Assembly (NCBI GenBank): GCA_029449235.1
Contig: JANATG010000016.1
Coordinates: 186,001-250,000, forward strand
Reading direction: 5' to 3'
DNA length: 64,000 bases
Source of the DNA: Linnemannia schmuckeri
Lineage: Eukaryota > Mortierellomycota > Mortierellomycetes > Mortierellales > Mortierellaceae
Shown here in pieces: positions 54,677 through 62,723 of this stretch. The notes beneath the pieces are model-generated. The model did no database searches and had not been told where the DNA came from. It saw nothing but the letters and a program-made list of their open reading frames with translations. The first letter of the stretch is position 1, and each line of letters starts with the position of its first letter. Both the position numbers and the translations under genes were made by a program.

Positions 54677-54883
54677 CAATGTATTACATTTTCTGTATCT
54701 ATTTTGTGCTCAACATGACCCGCGCTTTTATTTCCTTGCAGTTCAGCTCATGTCAGTAGTTAAAAACAATAAAAGTACTGGAAATGAAATAAACGAGATA
54801 TATATTTCTTTCAACCTAGTATGTTTTTTAGAGTGGACGCGTGCAAAAAGTAAGCCCTATTTTTTTTCCCCTGTCCCCTAAGG

Positions 54884-55978
54884 CTAGTATCCTTCATAGT
54901 ACCGCTTTTCCTGCACCCTATTCCCGGCGATCAAGTGCCTATTGTATCGACAGGTAGGACAAGATCCCTTCCATTTCCCAATACAGTCAGCATGGAATTG
55001 ATGTCCACAACCTAGGGTGTCAAACGTCCTGAGTGGCTCCAGACAGATCATGCAATCGTCGCAGCCATGCAGGCCAGCAGACTCGATGACCAAGCGACGC
55101 CAGAGGGTCTTGTTGTCGGGGTTGAACAGTTGGTAGCAGTCGTCCGCTTGGACATCCTTCCAGTCCGAGGTATACTGTTCACCCGAGCCCTTGATTCCGT
55201 GGAAGCGATACTTGCACTTCATGAATCCAACGGTGATAGGGGTGATATGATCAGACATGCCGCAGTTTGGACAGACGAATCTCGCAGTGGCAAGCTCGAG
55301 AGTTCCAAAGCTCTCCTTGCAGATGACCCTGTGGGTGGGAGTACACTTGCATTCACATTCGACATTGGTACCACGACTGGCAATGCGGCCTGGAGGAGCA
55401 TTTTCGGAGAACATGACCTTGCGGACGCCAGAGGCATCGGAGACGTCGGCGAACACGATCCCAGGAAGTGTTCCGCCCCCACGAAGTCTCAAAATCAAAT
55501 GGAGAGTTGATTTTTCTTGGATGTTGTAACAAGAAAGCGTACGTTCGTCCTCGAGCTGCACGCTTTTAAAAATGAGCCGCTGCTGGTCTGGAGGAATTCC
55601 CTCCTTGCCCTGCACAAGCTGCTTGACATTGTCGATTGTCGCGTTCCAGGGGCAAAAGAGTGTGACTGTTTTGCCAGTGAGTGTCTTAACATAAAGGACG
55701 ATCTCTCCTTCGCTTCGAACAGGAGGGGAACTGAAGGATGTAGCGCGGTAGGTCAAGGTGTTGCCAAAGACGCTATAGTAGTCCATTGTCCGGTTATGGT
55801 CCTTGAGTTCCATGCCATTGAGGAACAGATCTTGGCGGAGGATGGAGGTGTCGTCGGTCCCAAGGGTGGCATGGATGCGCTTGAGGAGGAAGAAGATGGG
55901 TTCATTGAGCTTGTAGGGGACGTTGATGGTGTTGTCGGGGCCGCTGTTAGCGATGATGATGTCGAGTGTTGCTGCCAT
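54884..55978 (-). CDS. Ubiquitin-like–ubiquitin–Cys-rich–RING fusion protein, copy 1 (intact)
   Basis: Single exon, 364 aa from ATG 55978. Residues 1-~88 are a ubiquitin-like fold (MAATLDIIIANSGPDNTINV, HQ-free, DLFLNGMELKDH). Residues ~92-170 are a recognisable ubiquitin (LYVKTLTGKTVTLF, GIPPDQQRLIF, STLHLILRLRGG), ending LRLRGG directly followed by GTLPGIVFADVSD, i.e. a possible deubiquitinase cleavage junction. A Cys-rich segment follows (NVECECKCTPTHRVICKESF, FVCPNCGMSDHITPITVGFM) with the conserved CKYRFHGIKGSGEQYTSDWK. A C-terminal RING-H2 type finger is CDDCMICLEPLRTFDTLGCG HQFHADCIGKWKGSCPTC. RING proteins bring E2s to substrates. It could be a processed ubiquitin precursor plus an E3, or an E3 carrying built-in ubiquitin. 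It is divergent from the F-box gene at 56860. Confidence 0.9.
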   Translation of the reverse strand: MAATLDIIIANSGPDNTINVPYKLNEPIFFLLKRIHATLGTDDTSILRQDLFLNGMELKDHNRTMDYYSVFGNTLTYRATSFSSPPVRSEGEIVLYVKTLTGKTVTLFCPWNATIDNVKQLVQGKEGIPPDQQRLIFKSVQLEDERTLSCYNIQEKSTLHLILRLRGGGTLPGIVFADVSDASGVRKVMFSENAPPGRIASRGTNVECECKCTPTHRVICKESFGTLELATARFVCPNCGMSDHITPITVGFMKCKYRFHGIKGSGEQYTSDWKDVQADDCYQLFNPDNKTLWRRLVIESAGLHGCDDCMICLEPLRTFDTLGCGHQFHADCIGKWKGSCPTCRYNRHLIAGNRVQEKRYYEGY

Positions 55979-56859
55979 TTTTTCTGGCGAAGGGATAGTG
56001 GCGAACAGGGTCTAGTATCAGGAGAAGGAAAAATGCGAACGAAGGGGAGAGTTAGATTTGAGAGGATAGTGGGTTGAAGAGGGGAGGGTGAGGGAGGGAG
56101 GGCGGGGTGGATGGCGAAGTGAAGTAGAAAAGAAAAAGAGAAAAGGATAAAAAACAATGTGACAGTTTGATATATCTCCGGTAGCAAGGCCAGCTCAAAC
56201 ACAAACAAAAAAGGCTTAGGGCGCAGACATAACCTCTTGTAGAGTAACTCTTTCCTTCGGCTTTTACATACCCGTACTTTGTGCCATGCAGAAGCTGCCT
56301 TCTAGAGAGTGCATGTTGGCCCTTTTGACAGGAAGGGAAGAGGGCACAAGAAGCAAACGTGAGCAGAAATGCATGAATAGTATGCTCGGCGCTTTTGCAT
56401 AATTTTTTCTTTTGCGTCTGATTCCATGGTCCTATGGTGACGCATTTTTTTTTTGGCGATGAGAATCCCAGCGCGCACGCTCAGGAACACCATAAGATCA
56501 ATTTTCAGCCACGTGTCATTGATGTTGCGTTTTTGAAGCCTTTTAAAAATTGAATAGCTTCTAATTGACTACAACCATTGAAAGCATGTCACGCCTCTCA
56601 TTCACTTGTGCATCTCTGGTGCACAAACTAAATTCACACGCACAACCCTTTCCTTCCATTGCGCATTTACCTCCCTTTCCTTTCATTGCACTTCTACATC
56701 TTTTCTCTCTTCCTCTCTGCACAACGACCTTGTCTCCCTTCACATCACATTCATCATTCCTCCTGCACGACAATTGGCGGCTCAAAAAATAATTTTGTCC
56801 GCATTATTTCACCAGCAACGCATTCCTCGGCACCCCTTCGCCTTCTGTCGCCGACAAAC
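55979..56859. promoter_or_regulatory. Divergent intergenic region, module 1
   Basis: About 880 bp between the ubiquitin-RING ATG (55978, minus) and the F-box ATG (56860, plus). It contains a block around 56165-56260 with GGGCGCAGACATAAC and CTCTTTCCTTC that recurs upstream of copy 2 (59835-59932), and a CACAACCCTTTCC..CATTGCGCAT block near 56635-56668 that recurs upstream of the third F-box gene (62490-62522). Confidence 0.6.
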
Positions 56860-58251
56860 ATGGATGTGATCAAGAAACCTACACACCCACTTGAAGTATC
56901 GGAGATCAGAATCCGTATCGCTCTCTTCCTTGACAAGAAGAACCTCGTCTCTTGCATGCGAGTCAACAGAGCCTGGTTCAAGGATTTTGCAGGAGCCCTC
57001 TGGCACACCGTCTGCCTTTGGGCCTTCGGCCCTTTTCCTCGATCTTTTACTACCAGTGTCGCCAAGTACGGCCATTTGATCCGTCACGCCCAGGGTGTGC
57101 AAGTGCGAGAGTATGTGTCAGCATTGCGACACCCTACCGTAAACTCGCTCATCGAACTCCACTGCCAAATCATCCACGACTTCATCACCCGCGGCCTCTT
57201 CTTTGATATCATTCGGCGCAACCAGTCCTCTCTGACGAGTCTTGATCTGGATGCATCTCTGTGCGAATATGATCCCATGGAAGACCGAAGCCAGGATGGG
57301 ATCTTTTTCGTCACAATCGATATACCGGTCTCAGGATTCAAGCTGACAAGATTGTCGCTCAAGGCATTGAACGTCACCCGTGTGAACTTTTCAGATGTCT
57401 TGCAGTTCTCACCCCAGCTCAAACATCTCACCCTCTTTGATAACGTATTTTACTCCCACGACTCCTCATTCAAACTCTTCCAGCACCAAGGCGTAAAGAC
57501 GCTTGTCGCGTCCCTTTCCCAGGTCTGGGTTCCTGACATCAAGCTCCCACAGTCACCCTCCCTTCTCGTTCATTTTCCGCAGCTCGAGACATGGGAGCGT
57601 GTAACGTACAGTATGCCAGCTAGGTCCGTCAACATGCCGGCTCTTCACAGGGAGCTCATTCACTGTTGTCCGCGCCTTATCAACGTCGATTTTGATGAGC
57701 GTGATTCCGATCCGGAAGACATTGCTAAATTGCTCGTCTGGGGATATACGCAACTCAAGTCATTTCGGTTTCACTATATGTCACTGAACAAGGACACATT
57801 TGCAGGATGTTTGGGGCATCAGCAAACCTTGACCAAGATCGAGCTGATCTGTCTCGAACCTCTCATACCTTATCCGTCCGGTACCGATCGCAATCCTAAT
57901 GCCAAAGACTTGGTGCCGATGATCTTTCAGACCTATCGCTTTTTGGAGGTGTTCTCGGCCAAAGCTCATCGGATGGACATCTTCACGGCTGAGAAGCAGA
58001 AATGGGTCTGTGAGGAATTGAGGGAACTATCTATGCGGGTTCAAGGACTTGATAATGTGCCTGCTGTCGATGGCTGTCTAGAGCGCCTGTCGGCCTTGCG
58101 GGCCCGTGGTGATGACCGACGAGATGCGGAGGTTGGGTACAGCAGTGGCGATGACTTGATTTGTCATCGTATCTGTAGGAAGTTGTTACCATTGAGGAAG
58201 CTGAAGACGGTCTGGTTGGGTACAAAGAACTACTACCTCGCCATTCATTAG
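56860..58251 (+). CDS. F-box/LRR-type protein, intact copy
   Basis: 463 aa from ATG 56860. The frame is open upstream, but no ATG precedes it in frame with a plausible product, and the F-box begins 13 residues in. F-box: HPLEVSEIRIRIALFLDKKN, LVSCMRVNRAWFKDFAGALW, typical of the Mortierella-type family. The remainder is irregular LRR-like sequence (LTSLDLDASLCEY, RLSLKALNVTRVNFSDVLQF, LKHLTLFDNVFY, LINVDFDERD, GYTQLKSFRFHYMS, LTKIELICLEPLI), ending at KTVWLGTKNYYLAIH. It would act as a substrate receptor of an SCF ligase; the target is unknown. It is divergent from ubiquitin-RING copy 1 and flanked on its 3' side by copy 2. A decayed relative follows at 62724-64000. Confidence 0.88.
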   Translation: MDVIKKPTHPLEVSEIRIRIALFLDKKNLVSCMRVNRAWFKDFAGALWHTVCLWAFGPFPRSFTTSVAKYGHLIRHAQGVQVREYVSALRHPTVNSLIELHCQIIHDFITRGLFFDIIRRNQSSLTSLDLDASLCEYDPMEDRSQDGIFFVTIDIPVSGFKLTRLSLKALNVTRVNFSDVLQFSPQLKHLTLFDNVFYSHDSSFKLFQHQGVKTLVASLSQVWVPDIKLPQSPSLLVHFPQLETWERVTYSMPARSVNMPALHRELIHCCPRLINVDFDERDSDPEDIAKLLVWGYTQLKSFRFHYMSLNKDTFAGCLGHQQTLTKIELICLEPLIPYPSGTDRNPNAKDLVPMIFQTYRFLEVFSAKAHRMDIFTAEKQKWVCEELRELSMRVQGLDNVPAVDGCLERLSALRARGDDRRDAEVGYSSGDDLICHRICRKLLPLRKLKTVWLGTKNYYLAIH

Positions 58252-58600
58252 CGTGCCTTTTATTTTATATATATATATAACTCACTTTCCTCTCCCTCTG
58301 TCAATCTGCCCTTCATATCCGTTACTTGTCCTTGACATATTACAACGTCATTTTCTCCCATGAAAACAGTACGATCATTTTTCTGTAATCCAGCACATAC
58401 ACACATGTACAGACTAGTAGAACAGAACAATAAAAAACGAGAAGTGAAAATAGAAAAGTACATTTGAATATTTTGTCTGTTCCCGCTACTTCGCTGCTAC
58501 TCAAGTTTTAAAAAAATATCATAAACCTCGCAGTGAGCGTACTCCATCGTTTCAGTTTAGCGTTCAGAAATCGTATGTGTTCTTTTCCGCATGAACGCGA
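58252..58600. other. Convergent 3' intergenic region
   Basis: AT-rich with a TATATATATATA run (near 58265-58278) between the F-box stop and the stop of ubiquitin-RING copy 2. No gene. Confidence 0.6.
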
Positions 58601-59660
58601 CTACGCCTTGATAAGCCAAGTGATTAAGTGTTTGTTGTAATGGCAGCTGGGACAGGTTCCCTTCCATTGTTTAAAGCAGGCAGGATGGAACCGGTGACCG
58701 CAATCTAGGGCTTTAGTCAGCTGAAGTTTCTCCAGACAGATTGCGCACTCATCGTAATGATTCAGGCCTGCAGACTCAATGACTAGGCGGCGCCAATGGA
58801 TCTTGTTGTCGGGATTGAACAGGTGGTAGTAGTCATCAGCAGTGACATCGCTCCAATCTGAAGTATATTGTTCACCGGAAGCCTTGATTCCATGGAAGCG
58901 GTACTTGCACTCCATGAATCCTACGGTGATGGGCTTTATGTCTTCGGACTTACCGCAGTTAGGACAGATGAGCATTGCTCGAGAGATTTCCAAGGTACTA
59001 AAGTTTTTTTTACAGATGACTCGGTGGGTAGGCGTACACTTGCACTCGCACTCAACGTTGATGCCGGCAGTAGCAATACGGCCTGGAGGAGCATCGTGTG
59101 AGAACCGGATCTTGCGAATCCCAAAGGCATCGGACACGTCGGCAAACACGATTCCAGGAAGGGTTCCACCACCACGAAGTCTCAGGATCAGGCGAAGAGT
59201 GGTTCCTTGCTTGATTCCATAGCTCACCAGAGTGCGCTCGTCCTCTAGTTGCTTATCTGCTAAGAGGAGCCGTTGTTCTGCTGGAGGGACTTCAGTTAAA
59301 CATCCTACCAGGATCTTGACTGCATGGATTGTCGCATCCGGAGGGCAGAACAATGTGTCTGCTTTGCCAATGTGTTTTAATATAGATGTCGATCTCGCCC
59401 TGGCCTCGAACAGGACGGAGGGTAGCTCGGTAGGTCAAGGCATGGCCAAAGACGCTATAGTAGTCCATTGTCCGGTTATGGTCCTTGAGTTCCATGCCAT
59501 TGAGGAACAGATCTTGGCGGAGGATGGAGGTGTCGTCGGTCCCAAGGATGGCATGGATGCGCTTGAGGAGGAAAAGAATGGGTTCATCTGGTTTGTAACG
59601 GACGTTGATAGTGTCGTTGGGGCCGCTTTTGGCAATGATGATGTCGAGTGTCGCTGCCAT
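58601..59660 (-). pseudogene. Ubiquitin-like–ubiquitin–Cys-rich–RING protein, copy 2 (frameshifted)
   Basis: From ATG 59660 the first frame encodes the same N-terminal ubiquitin-like module as copy 1 (MAATLDIIIAKSGPNDTINV) up to GEIDIYIKTH near 59380. There the reading frame shifts, and the continuation is found in another frame (GKADTLFCPPDATIH...) through LRLILRLRGGG, the Cys-rich part (NVECECKCTPTHRVICKKNF), CKYRFHGIKASGEQYTSDWS and a RING (CAICLEKL...CGHRFHPAC...CPSC) to the stop at 58601. There is no splice motif at the shift, so this is a single indel in the second ubiquitin: a young pseudogene or a sequencing error. Everything else looks intact, including LRLRGG and RING cysteines. Confidence 0.8.
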
Positions 59661-60680
59661 TTTTCTCACAGAGTGGGGTTTAAGCAGTCGTATCAGGAGA
59701 TGAACAAAATGTGAGCGGAAGTGGAGACTGAAAGGGGAGCGGATTAATGAGGTAAAGGCGGAGGAGAGATAGGGACTGAAGAAAAAAAGGAAGAAGAAAC
59801 GAAAAGACGGAGGTAATAAATAACTAAGAGACAACCTGACATATCTGGCAGCAGGTATAGCACAGTCGCAAAGAAAATAAAGGCCGAGGGCGCAGACATA
59901 ACGTTACGTATTTCGCCCCTCTTTCCTTCAAATAGTATTTCACTGTGATTTGACCGTATAGGTGTTGCATCTAGATTAAAAAATTACGCATGGTAACCAC
60001 TTAGAGAGAAAAGAAAATTGGGTAGAAAGAAGGATTCAAAAGGAATAAAACATGTATGAGTCATATGGAAATGTTGCATAATTTCTCGAAATGCTTCTAG
60101 GCCCAGGGTCCAATGGTCATGACCCTTCCATATGGTGAGACGCAATCCGTTGCAGACGATTAAGACAACACGTCCAAGAACACAAAAGGGTCAGAATTTA
60201 GGTACATGCCACGGAGCATGAAACCCTGAGCTCTTCTATTCAAACATAAGCTACGTGATGACAACCATTAGTTGCGTCGCGCCTCTTTTGCTTATTGAAT
60301 GAATCAACATGCATTGCTTATTGAATGAATCAACATGCATAATCGTTTGTTGAGTCATTTTTGGTGGCGCGTCACGTGATGAACCCGACCACTTCGCCCA
60401 ACAAAAGGAATAATTTCCAAGGTCATTTTCAGACATGGGTATAAACTAACAACTACCCCTAGCCCTAGGCTATCACCATTCGTATCCAGCTACCCAACTC
60501 TGGGTCTCCATTACCATCATCGAGCTGCCTTAGTTCCAGATCTATGCTCAACCCCATCGCCTCCTTTCAGCTGCCATTCATTCCTCCGCATCTTGTTTTC
60601 ACTCATTCACATGGCAGTATAATAACAGAGTAATAAAAGCAACATAAATTGAGTGCGAGTACATTCTTTGTTTTGACTAC
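59661..60680. other. Intergenic ~1 kb; expected F-box slot is empty
   Basis: By the layout of modules 1 and 3, a plus-strand F-box gene should begin here. No F-box or LRR-like frame is recognisable on either strand. The proximal block (59835-59932) with GGGCGCAGACATAAC matches the region upstream of copy 1. Confidence 0.55.
60289..60340 (+). repeat. 26-bp perfect tandem duplication
   Basis: The unit starting TGCTTATTGAATGAATCAAC and ending ATGCAT occurs twice head to tail. Confidence 0.9.
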
Positions 60681-61865
60681 TCAGGACTGCTCAAGTTCAA
60701 CATTCACTACCTGAGCCTCATCGGCCGGCAGTGACCCTACTCCATCTGTCCCGGGTGTGGGGTCCACGCCATCACCTGAATCCTCTTCTGAGCCATCATT
60801 ACCATCCGAACCTTCCCTCGATAGGTGTCTTTCGTGACGACAGGTGGGACAGGAACCCGTCCATTTCCTGATGCAATCCGCATGGAATCGATGGCTACAC
60901 TCCAAGGTGTCAAACTCCCCGAGTGTATCCAGACAAATCGCGCACTCGTCCCATTCGTCCAGGCTGACGGTTTCGATGTCCAAGCGGCGCCAAGAGATCT
61001 CCTTATTGGAATCGAACAGCTGATAGTAGTCGCTCTCCTTGACATCCTTCCAGTCGGAGTTATACTGCTCGCCGGAAGCCTTGATGCCGCGGAAGCGGTA
61101 CTTGCAGCGCATAAATCCCACGGTGATGGGAGTAATACCATCTGATTCGCCGCAGTTCGGACAGACGAACATCGCCCTGGAAAGTTCCAGGGTGCCGAAG
61201 GCTTTCTTGCAAACGACTCGGTGGGTAGTAGTGCAGTTACAAGCACACTCAATATTGGTTCCGGGCAACGTGACACCGCCTGGAGGCGCCGTGCTCGGAC
61301 GGTGGACCAGGCGTAGTCCAGAAGTATCCGAGATATCCGAGAAAATAATGTTATGAGGAGCCGTCGTCCCCCCCGGTAGTCTTCTGATCAAATGAATGAT
61401 CGAACCATCGATAATACTGTACTCGGCCAGCGTACACTCATTTTCAAGCTTCTTGCCTGCAAAGATGAGCGTCTGCGCGGAAGAGTCGAGCCCGGTCAAA
61501 AGGTGCATCATCGTCTTGACATCCTTGATAGTCGTATCCGGAGAGAAATGCAGCGTATATGAGTCGCCATAGAGTACATTGACAAGCATAATGACATCAC
61601 CTTCGGTTTTGGACCGGAAGGACAAAGAGTGGTAGGCCAGGGTTGTCTGGTCAACGATGCAATAGTGCTCTATAGCCCGGTTGTGGTCCTCGAGTGGGGT
61701 GCCATTGAGGAAGAGGTCTTGGTGGTAGACTGATTTTTCGTCGGTTCCAAGTCTGGCATGGATGCGCTTGAAGAGGACAGAGATGGGGTCGTGGGGTTTG
61801 TAGGGAATCTTGATGGTGTACTCGGGATCGCTATTGGCGATGATGATGTCGAGGGTCCCTGTCAT
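60681..61865 (-). CDS. Ubiquitin-like–ubiquitin-like–Cys-rich–RING protein, copy 3 (diverged)
   Basis: Single exon, 394 aa from ATG 61865. Same order as copies 1 and 2: an N-terminal ubiquitin-like module (MTGTLDIIIANSDPEYTIKI), a second one that has drifted far from ubiquitin (SYTLHFSPDTTIKDVKTMMH, TLIFAGKKLENECTLAEY) and ends IHLIRRLPGGTTAP instead of LRLRGGG, the Cys-rich part (NIECACNCTTTHRVVCKKAF, FVCPNCGESDGITPITVGFM), CKYRFRGIKASGEQYNSDWK, and a RING-H2 type finger (CAICLDTLGEFDTLECSHRF, HADCIRKWTGSCPTC). It adds a ~45-residue acidic Asp/Glu/Gly tail absent from copies 1 and 2. All RING ligands are kept. The changed diGly context suggests cleavage after the second module may be lost. 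Divergent from the broken F-box gene at 62724. Confidence 0.9.
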   Translation of the reverse strand: MTGTLDIIIANSDPEYTIKIPYKPHDPISVLFKRIHARLGTDEKSVYHQDLFLNGTPLEDHNRAIEHYCIVDQTTLAYHSLSFRSKTEGDVIMLVNVLYGDSYTLHFSPDTTIKDVKTMMHLLTGLDSSAQTLIFAGKKLENECTLAEYSIIDGSIIHLIRRLPGGTTAPHNIIFSDISDTSGLRLVHRPSTAPPGGVTLPGTNIECACNCTTTHRVVCKKAFGTLELSRAMFVCPNCGESDGITPITVGFMRCKYRFRGIKASGEQYNSDWKDVKESDYYQLFDSNKEISWRRLDIETVSLDEWDECAICLDTLGEFDTLECSHRFHADCIRKWTGSCPTCRHERHLSREGSDGNDGSEEDSGDGVDPTPGTDGVGSLPADEAQVVNVELEQS

Positions 61866-62723
61866 AGCTGTTTATTGGAGTGCCTGGCGGAGAGAGGAAG
61901 AGGAGGAGAAAAGGCGACGAGAGTTGTGAGAGACAGACGAAAAGAAACGGTAGAGGTAACGGCGCAGGAGTGGTGCGTTAATGGGAGGTGGTAAAAGAGG
62001 GGTTTGTGCGAAGGAGGAAGAAAAGGCGCACAAAACACTAAAATATCGACATTGTTTTTATTTATGCAGAGCATCAGCGCATACAAAAACAAGGGCTTTG
62101 GCAAAAGAGGGATAGCTATTGATTGAAAGGGGGCTTATTGCGTGTGAAAAAGAAAAAAATATATATAAGAGGCACTGACCATGGCCTGGAAGCTACCTGC
62201 TGACAGGGCAGTGCAAAAGAAAAAGAGATGGAACAAGCGACAGATACGATACGCTGAACAGGCGCAGGGTCACCACTCATGAATTCTGAACCCCTCTTAA
62301 ATGAGCATAGTGTTCCTTCTCTAATTGACAGAAAAGTGTTTTTCTTATTGACGATGCTCTATTTCTGTAATTGACCGCCTGTCCTTTTTCTTCATACGTC
62401 TCTTTTCCCAATTGACCGTTCTTGCCTCAGGCATACAACCCAATTGCCGTCTTTCATTTTTGACATCTTCCTAATCATCAAATTAATTCGCACACAACCC
62501 TTTCTTCTCTTTCATTGCGCATCTACATCCCTTCGTTTTCTGTACCCAAAAACCTTCCTTCCTTTTTCTCCCTCGCCCGAGACTTAGGCGCAAGTGGACG
62601 GAAAAGGAGACATAAATAATTGTCAGGTCATTTTTTGCGATATAACCCCTTCCTATTGATAGCGCCCGTCAGTGCACATTCTCCCTCCTTCTTTTCATCT
62701 CTCCTCTTCTCTTGTTGGCGCCA
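61866..62723. promoter_or_regulatory. Divergent intergenic region, module 3
   Basis: About 860 bp between the copy 3 ATG (61865, minus) and the F-box pseudogene ATG (62724, plus), almost the same size as in module 1. Several AATTGAC(CG) motifs occur at about 62320-62450, and a CACACAACCCTTTC...CATTGCGCAT block near 62490-62522 matches the one upstream of the intact F-box gene. Confidence 0.55.
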
